The position numbers and the translations under genes were made by a program. The notes under the pieces are model-generated. The model ran no database searches. It saw only the letters and a program-made list of their open reading frames with translations, and was not told the DNA's origin. This document shows positions 1-5,608 of a stretch of DNA of 11,607 bases, in pieces (the stretch's first letter is position 1; each line of letters starts with the position of its first letter). Origin of the DNA: an uncultured Oscillospiraceae bacterium (GTDB lineage Bacteria > Bacillota > Clostridia > Oscillospirales > Oscillospiraceae); contig CAKTMQ010000041.1 in the NCBI GenBank assembly GCA_934573945.1, forward strand, positions 1-11,607, in the 5' to 3' direction.

Positions 1-319
1 TGGGGGTATCCTTCTTTTTCAGATTGTAGTTGGGGGAACACAGGCACTCGATCACACCCCGCGCCCCCAGATAGGACCCGCCGATCCCGATGACCACCAG
101 TGCCTGCGAATCGCTCTGGATCCGCCTGGCCGCCTCCTTGATCCGCCCATACTCCTGCCGGTCATAGTTCCGGGGCAGATGCACCCAGCCGGTGAATTCA
201 CCGCCGTTGCCGTCACCCTTCTGCAGGTGGGCGTGGGCAATGCGCAGCCGGGGGGAGAGGGCTGTCTCATAGGGGAGCCGCAGGAAACTCTGAATGTTGG
301 TAAGATCCACTTTTATCAT
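1..319 (-). CDS. pgi: Glucose-6-phosphate isomerase, N-terminal part (cut by window start)
   Basis: This is the first 106 residues of a cytoplasmic phosphoglucose isomerase, which interconverts glucose-6-phosphate and fructose-6-phosphate in glycolysis and gluconeogenesis. The sequence shows the Firmicute-type N-terminus, including [11 protein letters not shown] (residues 43-53) and the SIS-domain phosphate-binding strand and loop [17 protein letters not shown] (75-91), a hallmark of the family. The rest of the protein lies beyond position 1. The ATG at 317-319 is supported by an AGGAGG ribosome site 8 nt upstream and by a promoter starting about 40 nt upstream. The 12 nt ending in that ribosome site (ATACATAGGAGG) recur exactly ahead of buk. 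The next gene upstream on this strand, dacF, is separated by a gap of about 440 bp, so pgi is probably transcribed alone or leads its own operon. Identification is firm. Confidence 0.95.
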   Translation of the reverse strand, partial: MIKVDLTNIQSFLRLPYETALSPRLRIAHAHLQKGDGNGGEFTGWVHLPRNYDRQEYGRIKEAARRIQSDSQALVVIGIGGSYLGARGVIECLCSPNYNLKKKDTP

Positions 320-358
320 CGGATATGCCTCCTATGTATCGTAACGTTTTCTTAAGTG

Positions 359-387
359 ATTATAGTACAACGCTTTGCCGGAAAAGA
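359..387 (-). promoter_or_regulatory. Promoter of pgi
   Basis: On the minus strand there is a perfect TATAAT (-10, plus positions 359-364). A weak -35 candidate, TCTTTT, lies at 382-387 with 17 nt spacing. A better-looking TTGTCT (385-390) would need a 20 nt spacer. Transcription would begin roughly 30 nt before the pgi start codon. The -10 is convincing; the -35 is not. Confidence 0.55.
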
Positions 388-390
388 CAA

Positions 391-762
391 GGGGAATTTT
401 GCGCTTTCCCCCTCTTTTCCCCTTTACTGCCGCCTGCCGCCGCGGGAAAAGGGCTGCGCCATAAAGGCCCACTGGCATAAGAGAACATACGATTTTGTCT
501 GTCCGGCTGAAATCACCCGAAAAAATTCCCCCTTACGTCAGTATGGGAGAAATTTGCAGCCGATCATATCTCGAATACCCTTTGGTAAAACTGCTTCGCA
601 CCAGAAAATAGCGCATTTTGTGCAGAGACAGGGCGCGATGCCGCAGGCATACCGGATGTCTGGCAAGGCAGCGCAACGTGGTCGTCTGCGCAAAATGCGC
701 CTTTTATGGCGTGTGTTTTCTTGTGTCAGGCGGCCTGACGGCACAGCCGGGGCAGCCGCATC
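391..762. other. Non-coding gap with several inverted repeats
   Basis: No open frame here has a credible ribosome site or protein-like composition. The gap holds several inverted repeats. GGGGAATTTT at 391-400 is complementary to AAAATTCCCC at 522-531. CTTTTCCC at 414-421 is complementary to GGGAAAAG at 444-451. A long stem lies at 611-700 (listed separately). GTCAGGC and GCCTGAC sit at 725-731 and 733-739, just after the dacF stop. The last hairpin has no U-run on either strand, so it is not a classical terminator. It could still mark the dacF mRNA 3' end. Nothing here matches a non-coding RNA family that I recognise. Confidence 0.5.
611..700. repeat. Long inverted-repeat element of about 90 bp (possible interspersed repeat or structured RNA)
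   Basis: The arms at 611-629 and 681-700 pair over 19 positions with one bulged G and one G-T pair. The outer 15-nt arms (611-625 and 686-700) match at 14 of 15 positions. The roughly 50 nt loop carries a second hairpin, ATGCC-gca-GGCAT (638-650). Neither strand has a U-run after the stem, so it is not a simple terminator. Its size and terminal inverted repeats fit a small non-autonomous repeat or a folded RNA, and it lies in a gene-free gap. No flanking target duplication is obvious. The class is unknown. Confidence 0.45.
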
Positions 763-1902
763 TCAGCTCCGGAAGGTAAGGGTACGCAGCAGCTGCACCG
801 CCGCCTGCCCCCAGGTCAGGCGCTCCACCGTCTCGCCCGCCAGCAGCGGGATGGCCAGTATGGTCTCCCCCTCCCGGCTGACGGTCAGTGTCCCCAGCCT
901 ATCGCCGGCGGCCACCGGCGCGGCAGCCGCCTCCGGCAGCTCCATCGTCTGCGTCAGGCCGGAGGCCTGCTCTTTCTTCAGCAGCACCGCGCAGCCCTCC
1001 TCCGGCAGCACCGTGCTCACCTGATCCGCCGCGCCCCGCGTCACCGGCAGGATCGGCAGTGGCTCCTCCGGCTCTATGTGCAGCAGTGTATAGGTAGAAA
1101 ATCCGTAGTTGAGCAGCGTCTTGGCGTCAGTGTTGCGGCTGTCGGAGGTCGCCCCCTTCATCACCGCGGCGATCAGCTCCATGCCGTCCCGCTCTGCGGT
1201 GGCGCTGATGCAGTAGCCCGCCTCCTGGGTGAAACCGGTTTTCAGTCCCGTAGCACCGTCATAGAAACGGATCAGCTTGTTGGTGTTGCTCAGTCCGAAG
1301 GTGCCGTTGCGCAGGGTATCCATCCAGATGGTGGTATAGCTGCGGATCTGCGGGTGGTGCAGCAGCAGTTCCCGGCTCATCAGGGCGATGTCGTAGGCGG
1401 ATGTCACGTGCCCCTCCGCCGTCAGGCCGGTGCAGTTGACAAAATGGGTGTCATTCATGCCCAGCTCCCGGGCACGGTTGTTCATCTGCTCCACAAACAG
1501 CTCCGTCACGCCCGCCACATATTCCGCCAGCGCCACCGCCGCATCGTTGCCGGAGGAGACACACACCGCCTTGAGCAGATCGTCCACCGTGATCTGCTCC
1601 CCCTCCGCCAGATACACCTGACTGCCGCCCATTCCCGCCGCGTAGGCACTGACGGTCACCACATCATCCAGCGCAATGCGCCCGCTGTCGATGGCTTCCA
1701 TGGTCAGCAGCACCGTCATGATCTTGGTCACACTGGCCGGCGGCATAGCCTCGTGTTCGTTCTGTGCATAGAGGATCTCCCCGGTCTCCTTCTCCATCAG
1801 CAGCGCCGCACGGGAGGTCAGTGTCAGCTCCACGCCCCAGCAGGGCGCCGCCATACCGCAGACCATCACCGCCGCCGCTATCCATCCCACCAATCGTTTC
1901 AT
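763..1902 (-). CDS. dacF: Serine-type D-alanyl-D-alanine carboxypeptidase (peptidase S11, DacF-like PBP)
   Basis: This 379-residue exported penicillin-binding protein removes the terminal D-Ala from peptidoglycan pentapeptides and so limits cross-linking. All three active-site motifs of the family are present: S57-V-T-K60 (nucleophile Ser57, general base Lys60), S117-G-N119 and K221-T-G223. A signal peptide covers about residues 1-23 (MKRLVGW, then a hydrophobic stretch ending before VELTL). After the catalytic domain comes a beta-rich C-terminal PBP5_C-like domain (about 280-355) and a final amphipathic helix, VERLTWGQAAVQLLRTLTF, that probably anchors the enzyme to the outer face of the membrane. 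The start at 1900-1902 is preferred over an in-frame ATG 10 codons upstream because GGGAGG lies 7 nt before it and the signal peptide then begins with MKR. I see no convincing promoter upstream on this strand. The exact paralogue name (dacF versus dacA/dacB) is less certain than the enzyme class. Confidence 0.93.
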   Translation of the reverse strand: MKRLVGWIAAAVMVCGMAAPCWGVELTLTSRAALLMEKETGEILYAQNEHEAMPPASVTKIMTVLLTMEAIDSGRIALDDVVTVSAYAAGMGGSQVYLAEGEQITVDDLLKAVCVSSGNDAAVALAEYVAGVTELFVEQMNNRARELGMNDTHFVNCTGLTAEGHVTSAYDIALMSRELLLHHPQIRSYTTIWMDTLRNGTFGLSNTNKLIRFYDGATGLKTGFTQEAGYCISATAERDGMELIAAVMKGATSDSRNTDAKTLLNYGFSTYTLLHIEPEEPLPILPVTRGAADQVSTVLPEEGCAVLLKKEQASGLTQTMELPEAAAAPVAAGDRLGTLTVSREGETILAIPLLAGETVERLTWGQAAVQLLRTLTFRS

Positions 1903-2029
1903 ATCCAGCCCTCCCGTTTCTTCTGCTGCCATCCTATGAAGAAGCCCCTGGATTCATGCCCCTGCGCCGCCTGCCGCGGCGGATTTTCACCTGTCCCTCC
2001 GTCTTTCTGCTCCGCCGCCGATTTTCGCC

Positions 2030-2058
2030 TTGCAAAGCGCCGCAAAGTGTGGTATGAT
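2030..2058 (+). promoter_or_regulatory. Promoter of tRNA-Gly
   Basis: TTGCAA (2030-2035) and TATGAT (2053-2058) are separated by exactly 17 nt. The predicted transcription start is only a few bases before the tRNA 5' end at 2069, as is common for single tRNA genes. Confidence 0.7.
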
Positions 2059-2068
2059 AATTTTGTTC

Positions 2069-2142
2069 GCAGGATTCGTACATCGGTAGTACATCGGCTT
2101 CCCAAGCCGAGGAGGCGGGTTCGACTCCCGTATCCTGCTCCA
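2069..2142 (+). tRNA. tRNA-Gly, anticodon CCC
   Basis: This is a complete 74-nt cloverleaf with an encoded CCA end. The acceptor stem GCAGGAT/ATCCTGC pairs perfectly (2069-2075 with 2132-2138). The D arm is GTAC-ATCGGTA-GTAC. The anticodon stem TCGGC/GCCGA encloses the loop TTCCCAA, so the anticodon is CCC (2101-2103), which reads the glycine codon GGG. A 4-nt variable region is followed by the T arm GCGGG-TTCGACT-CCCGT. The discriminator base is T2139, followed by CCA at 2140-2142. It has its own promoter, and its terminator starts inside the CCA. Confidence 0.97.
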
Positions 2143-2180
2143 AAAAGAAAAGACCGCCGTTGGCGGTCTTTTCTTTTTGG
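2140..2180 (+). terminator. Intrinsic terminator of tRNA-Gly, overlapping its CCA end
   Basis: This is a perfect 19-bp inverted repeat: arms 2140-2158 and 2162-2180, loop GTT. The GC core is GACCGCC/GGCGGTC, and A-rich and T-rich flanks supply the U-run (TCTTTTCTTTTT). The first bases of the stem are the tRNA CCA itself. It is symmetric enough to stop transcription from either side. Confidence 0.9.
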
Positions 2181-2188
2181 CCGCACCG

Positions 2189-2197
2189 TGCTATAAT
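2189..2197 (+). promoter_or_regulatory. Extended -10 promoter of the barstar gene
   Basis: The motif TGCTATAAT is an extended -10 (TGn followed by a perfect TATAAT at 2192-2197). No good -35 exists at the right distance, because that position falls in the T-rich tail of the tRNA terminator. The barstar ATG is about 38 nt downstream. Confidence 0.55.
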
Positions 2198-2234
2198 AAG
2201 ATCAACCGTTTACTGGAAAGGAGCGGGCGCTGCT

Positions 2235-2543
2235 ATGGCACATGGCGCATATACGCCTATTACAACTGACCCCGTTTTGCTGAATCTGACCGGCTGCAAG
2301 GACTGGGGTGCGTTACACCAGCGTATCCGCAAGACGTTTGGGTTCCCGGACTACTATGGAGAAAACTGGGATGCTATGTGGGATTGCCTGACGGACGTAT
2401 TCTTGCAGCCGGTGCAAAGGCACATCGTTGTGGAAGGTTTTGCCTCCCTGCCCCAGACGCTGCAGGAGTATGCCGCTCCGATGCAGGAGATTTTCAGCGA
2501 CCTTCAGAAGAAATATCCGTGGGTCTCCGTCACATACCGTTGA
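2235..2543 (+). CDS. Barstar-family ribonuclease inhibitor
   Basis: This 102-residue cytoplasmic protein belongs to the barstar family. The classical member binds and blocks barnase-type secreted RNases. The signature DYYGENWDAMWDCLTD (residues 39-54) aligns without gaps to the barnase-binding helix of Bacillus amyloliquefaciens barstar, placing Tyr40, Asp46, Trp49 and Asp50 at barstar Tyr29, Asp35, Trp38 and Asp39, the main contact residues. The length is close to the family's (about 90-110). The ATG at 2235 has GGAG about 11 nt upstream, a longer gap than usual; no closer in-frame start exists. The gene stands alone between a tRNA terminator and a convergent membrane-protein gene. No barnase or other toxin gene is in the window. 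Whether it guards against a self-made RNase, a neighbour's toxin or something else cannot be told from the sequence. Confidence 0.88.
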   Translation: MAHGAYTPITTDPVLLNLTGCKDWGALHQRIRKTFGFPDYYGENWDAMWDCLTDVFLQPVQRHIVVEGFASLPQTLQEYAAPMQEIFSDLQKKYPWVSVTYR

Positions 2544-2546
2544 TCA

Positions 2547-2585
2547 TGAGAAGGGAAGCACCATAAAATGGTGCTTCCCTTCTCA
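2547..2585 (+). terminator. Hairpin terminator between barstar and the convergent membrane-protein gene
   Basis: A perfect 17-bp stem (2547-2563 with 2569-2585) closes a 5-nt loop, 3 nt after the barstar stop codon. No clear U-run follows on either strand, so termination efficiency is uncertain. Its position between convergent genes suggests it serves both. Confidence 0.65.
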
Positions 2586-2633
2586 CTGCATTATATCACC
2601 GCTTTGCCGTCTTAACAGCGGTCAAGCGCTTTC

Positions 2634-3467
2634 TCACTCCGCATCCTCCTCAGACGCCCCGCTCTCCTCCGGCACAGCCGTCACCTGGGGGATCAGTTCC
2701 TCCGCCAGCTTGCCCTTGCCGTCCCGTTTGACATAGAAATAGCCGATCACGGAAAAGACCGTGGCGCCGATCAGATTCACAAACAGATCCTTCATGGTGT
2801 CGAGAATGCCGATGTCCAGATAACCGCCCACGCCCAGCGCCTCCTGAGAGCCGTCTGAGTGAACGATGATCACATCTGCAATATCCGTGATACCCACTAC
2901 CTTGTTGGACTGGGTCTCATCCAGCCGGGTGCTGTAAATGGCATTGACCACGGTATCCTTCTGCATATCCCGCTGGAACAGGTTGTCTGCGCCGCATTCA
3001 AAGAACTCCCACAGCACACCGATCGTCATGGAGAAGCAGAACGCCACCATCGCCAGATAGACCGGCGAGAGCTTCAGGGAGAACCGCTCACTGCGGTTGA
3101 GGATGTCCACCAGCGCAAAGCCCAGCGCCGCGCAGCAGAAGCCGTTGATGGTGTGGAGCATCGTGTCCCAGTGGGGGATGCGGATAAAGAAGCTGTTCAG
3201 CTCGCCCAGGATCTCCGCGGAGAAGATGAACAGCAGGATAATGACCTCCAGCATGGATGGCAGCGTGATCTTCAGCACCGAGGAAGCGATGCTGGGCAGC
3301 AGCTGCAAAAACAGGGTCAGCACGCAGTAGAACACGCTCTCCCACTCATGCAGGAACAGCTTGCGCACCAGAATGGCCAGCACCAGTACACGCAGCGTCA
3401 CAAACACAACTGCCGTCACCTTGTGCTGATAGGGGGTGAATTTTTTCTCCGGGAACTCTTTTTTCAC
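2634..3467 (-). CDS. Integral membrane protein, DUF2238/YjdF-like, function unknown
   Basis: This 277-residue protein has about six hydrophobic segments (near residues 17-38, 45-61, 72-90, 103-123, 135-156 and 229-249). The conserved-looking polar positions resemble the DUF2238/YjdF family: HWDTMLHTINGF (99-110), GVLWEFFE (150-157) and GILDTMKDLFVNLIGA (220-235). The acidic and histidine residues lie at membrane boundaries. Unlike the compact family core, about 60 mostly hydrophilic residues (166-228) separate the fifth and sixth segments. The C-terminal tail is strongly acidic (EESGASEEDAE). The start is a GTG at 3465-3467, chosen for AGGAGG 7 nt upstream and continuous homology-like sequence after it. 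It lies 60 nt downstream of the DUF4317 gene on the same strand with no clear promoter between them, so the two are probably co-transcribed. The family link is from motif memory, and I propose no activity. Confidence 0.75.
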   Translation of the reverse strand: MKKEFPEKKFTPYQHKVTAVVFVTLRVLVLAILVRKLFLHEWESVFYCVLTLFLQLLPSIASSVLKITLPSMLEVIILLFIFSAEILGELNSFFIRIPHWDTMLHTINGFCCAALGFALVDILNRSERFSLKLSPVYLAMVAFCFSMTIGVLWEFFECGADNLFQRDMQKDTVVNAIYSTRLDETQSNKVVGITDIADVIIVHSDGSQEALGVGGYLDIGILDTMKDLFVNLIGATVFSVIGYFYVKRDGKGKLAEELIPQVTAVPEESGASEEDAE

Positions 3468-3527
3468 AGTAGCGCCTCCTTTGTCTGATGTAAAGCCGCC
3501 GGACTCTTATCACCGGCAGGCGATCTC

Positions 3528-4682
3528 TTATTCTGCCACACCGGGGTTGGGGATATGCACGCCGATGCCGTTGATCTCCACGCCTTCATCGGCGGGGATC
3601 AGGATGTACCGCCGCCCGTCGATGACCCGGGCTTCGATCATATAGCTGTATTCCGGCGCCACGGCGATCTTCACCTCCGGCGTCGTGATCTGGAACTTGC
3701 CGCTTTCAATGATATTTTTCGGGTTCAGCAGGCTGTCCTCGCCGTACTGGCGGCGGCACGCCTCCTGGAACGCCTCTGCCTTCTCCTCGCTGACACCGCT
3801 GCTGCGCAGCACGTCGCCCACCTCGCGGGCGGACAGCTTCAGCGGCTCCGGATCCCGGCTCTCCTTGTGCTCCTCCAGCCGTCCCCGCAGCTGCTCGTGG
3901 ACGGACTGCACCACGTCGTAGCTGCAGTCCCGCTGCAGCGTGTCGCCCAGCGCCGTGCTGAATACGTTCCTCTGCTCCTCGGCAGACATAGGCGGCTCCG
4001 CCACGCGGAACACCGCGTCGATGACCTCCTGGTGGATCTCCGCCGGGTTTTTGCTGTAAAAGAGGGCGTTGTAGATATTGGCGGCGCGGTCGTCAAACGC
4101 CGGAAACAGAAAGCCCAGCTCCGGCGCCAGCGCGATATGCCCGGTGGAGGCGCTGTGGAACTCGCTCTGTTCACTGCTGTATTTCAGCTCCAGCGTCGGC
4201 GCCTTTACGGGGCAGATGCTGCACACGAAGTACTTGAACACCGTGTCTGAGCCGTCCGTCAGTATCTCGTCATCGCTGGTGCGGTGGGGCACATCGTAGG
4301 CGTCCGCCGCCAGCAGAATGAGATAGTTGGTCTCTCCCATGTCCATGGCGTCGATGATCCGGCGGAACAGCGTCTCCCGGGAATTGCGATCCTGCAGACC
4401 GGTCTGGCGGATGGTCTGCAGCAGCCGGTGCTCGTCGCTGTCCGCCACCTGCGCCGTGGAGAACTCGATGTCGATAAGATTCCGCCCCAGTGCGCCGGAG
4501 AGAGACTTCTTCAAAAGTCCCAGATACATCTCCTGCTCCTCCTGGGACATCAGCCCCAGTGACGCATCCATGCAGGATATGATCTCCTTGTTGTTGTTGA
4601 CGTAGCAGCCGTAGACCCGGCTGATGGCGTTTTTGTCCAGCTTGAAGCGCCGGCGGATCTCGTTGAGTTCTTTCTGATTCAT
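3528..4682 (-). CDS. DUF4317 family protein, function unknown
   Basis: This 384-residue soluble protein matches what I recall of DUF4317, a family confined largely to Clostridia and nearly always of this length. Visible features are the N-terminal MNQKELNEIRRRFKLDKNAISRV segment (helical, charged), followed by GCYVNNNKEII (about 25-35), then an alpha/beta body with no signal peptide and no membrane segment. I see no recognisable catalytic motif. The start at 4680-4682 is chosen over an in-frame ATG 17 codons upstream because AGGAGGG lies 5 nt before it and because the upstream ATG would lie near the promoter. A strong promoter precedes it, divergent from the methionine synthase operon. It heads a probable two-gene unit with the downstream membrane protein. 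Its abundance across Clostridia suggests a housekeeping or stress role, but that is inference only. Confidence 0.8.
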   Translation of the reverse strand: MNQKELNEIRRRFKLDKNAISRVYGCYVNNNKEIISCMDASLGLMSQEEQEMYLGLLKKSLSGALGRNLIDIEFSTAQVADSDEHRLLQTIRQTGLQDRNSRETLFRRIIDAMDMGETNYLILLAADAYDVPHRTSDDEILTDGSDTVFKYFVCSICPVKAPTLELKYSSEQSEFHSASTGHIALAPELGFLFPAFDDRAANIYNALFYSKNPAEIHQEVIDAVFRVAEPPMSAEEQRNVFSTALGDTLQRDCSYDVVQSVHEQLRGRLEEHKESRDPEPLKLSAREVGDVLRSSGVSEEKAEAFQEACRRQYGEDSLLNPKNIIESGKFQITTPEVKIAVAPEYSYMIEARVIDGRRYILIPADEGVEINGIGVHIPNPGVAE

Positions 4683-4723
4683 GATAACCCTCCTGTGTAC
4701 CACGGCGAACGGGAACAGCATCG

Positions 4724-4752
4724 ATGATACCATGATTTGGGAAACGTGGCAA
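4724..4752 (-). promoter_or_regulatory. Promoter of the DUF4317 gene
   Basis: On the minus strand TTGCCA (plus 4747-4752) and TATCAT (plus 4724-4729) are spaced by 17 nt. TGG just before the -10 makes it an extended -10. Transcription starts about 35 nt before the start codon. The promoter faces away from the methionine synthase promoter, about 105 bp off. Confidence 0.7.
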
Positions 4753-4842
4753 GAGGGCTTTTAACGAAAAGTAACAAAGGCCGCGCCAATATGCCAACGT
4801 GACGGTTTTTTCGGCAAAATGTGGTATCTTTTCGTGGATTTT

Positions 4843-4857
4843 TCCCGGTGGCCGGGA
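4843..4857. promoter_or_regulatory. Operator-like inverted repeat touching the methionine synthase promoter
   Basis: TCCCGG-tgg-CCGGGA is a perfect 6-bp inverted repeat (4843-4848 and 4852-4857) that ends exactly where the -35 box starts (4858). A dimeric regulator bound here would touch RNA polymerase. No match to a named operator is claimed. Confidence 0.4.
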
Positions 4858-4886
4858 TTGATTCTCCCGTTTCTCTGGGGTATACT
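4858..4886 (+). promoter_or_regulatory. Promoter of the methionine synthase operon
   Basis: TTGATT (4858-4863) and TATACT (4881-4886) are separated by 17 nt. The predicted leader is only about 25 nt, too short for a SAM or cobalamin riboswitch, so control is more likely through a DNA-binding protein. Confidence 0.7.
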
Positions 4887-4918
4887 GGGGTATCAAGTCG
4901 TAAAGTGAGGCGGCGGCA

Positions 4919-5608
4919 ATGGCGGCAGACAGGCACATTCTCCTGACATTGGAAAAACCGGAGCAGATCGACCTCCGGCAGGCGGCGCGGTATTTCGGCG
5001 CCCCCGGCGAGCCGGACGCCGCCACCCGCGCCCTGCTGGAGCGGTGCGCCCCGCCGCTGCTGGCGTCAGCCGCTCCCCGCGCCGTCTGGAAGACCTTTGA
5101 CCCGGCCGCGCTGACGGAGGCCGGGATCCTGCGGGGGCAGGACGTCTGCCGCCATATGGCGGGATGCCGGCAGGCCATTCTGCTGGCGGTCACGCTGGGC
5201 GCCGGGGTGGACGGACAGATCCGCCGCGCCGGGGTGGGCGATATTGCCGCCGGCGTGGCCTCCGACGCGCTGGCGTCGGCACTGGCGGAACAGATGGCGG
5301 AGCAGGCAGAAGCGCTGCTGCGGCAGCATATCACGGCGGCGGGCGGCTGGCTCACCGGCCGCTACTCCCCCGGATACGGGGACTGGTGCATCGACGTACA
5401 GCCGCTGGTAGCGGCGGCGCTGGACGCCGCCCGACAGATCGGGCTGTATGTCACCGCCACCAATCTGATGACGCCCCGCAAGAGCATTACGGCGCTGCTG
5501 GGCGTCAGCGACCACCCGGTAACAGGACACTTGGCCGGATGCGGGTACTGTGTGCTCCGCGCCCGCTGTGAATATCGAAAGCGAGGAAAGACCTGTGCAG
5601 ATCAGTGA
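4919..5608 (+). CDS. Methionine synthase reactivation (activation-domain) protein, stand-alone
   Basis: This 229-residue cytoplasmic protein corresponds to the C-terminal AdoMet-binding activation domain of MetH (Met_synt_B12 fold). That domain supports reductive methylation of cob(II)alamin when the cofactor becomes oxidised. The hallmark is R148-Y-S-P-G-Y-G-D155, the counterpart of the RxSPGYG AdoMet-binding motif in full-length MetH. The C-terminus adds a cysteine cluster, C208-G-Y-C211, C217 and C226, typical of the stand-alone version. It could bind metal or be redox-active. The metH gene immediately downstream lacks this domain and overlaps it by 14 nt, so the two gene products rebuild one enzyme. 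The same split is known in Thermotoga maritima (TM0268/TM0269). The ATG at 4919 has only a weak GTGAGG site 8 nt upstream. The family assignment is strong. Confidence 0.9.
   Translation: MAADRHILLTLEKPEQIDLRQAARYFGAPGEPDAATRALLERCAPPLLASAAPRAVWKTFDPAALTEAGILRGQDVCRHMAGCRQAILLAVTLGAGVDGQIRRAGVGDIAAGVASDALASALAEQMAEQAEALLRQHITAAGGWLTGRYSPGYGDWCIDVQPLVAAALDAARQIGLYVTATNLMTPRKSITALLGVSDHPVTGHLAGCGYCVLRARCEYRKRGKTCADQ

Noticed and set aside
725..739. Palindrome GTCAGGC-g-GCCTGAC as the dacF terminator
   Set aside because: No U-run follows on the minus strand (the next bases are ACAAGAAAAC), and the central loop is too small for the full stem. It is kept only as part of the gap description.
356..1024. 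222-codon plus-strand frame spanning the dacF-pgi gap
   Set aside because: It has no ribosome site, its composition is not protein-like, it runs into dacF on the opposite strand and it covers the inverted-repeat region.
1903..1932. Upstream ATG as the dacF start
   Set aside because: It would put ten polar residues before the signal peptide. The downstream ATG has a GGGAGG site 7 nt away and starts MKR, as expected for an exported protein.
1899..2186. Minus-strand frame with a GYGSRTRLLGLGSRCTTDVR-like sequence
   Set aside because: It is the antisense translation of tRNA-Gly, a recurrent false protein in databases. There is no ribosome site and it runs through the terminator.
4887..4918. SAM or cobalamin riboswitch ahead of the methionine synthase operon
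   Set aside because: The predicted leader is about 25 nt, far too short for either class, and no conserved riboswitch box is seen between the two divergent promoters.
5550..5594. Upstream ATG as the metH start
   Set aside because: It lacks a ribosome site and adds 15 residues that overlap the reactivase C-terminus and precede the usual MetH N-terminus. GTG at 5595 has GAGG at proper spacing.
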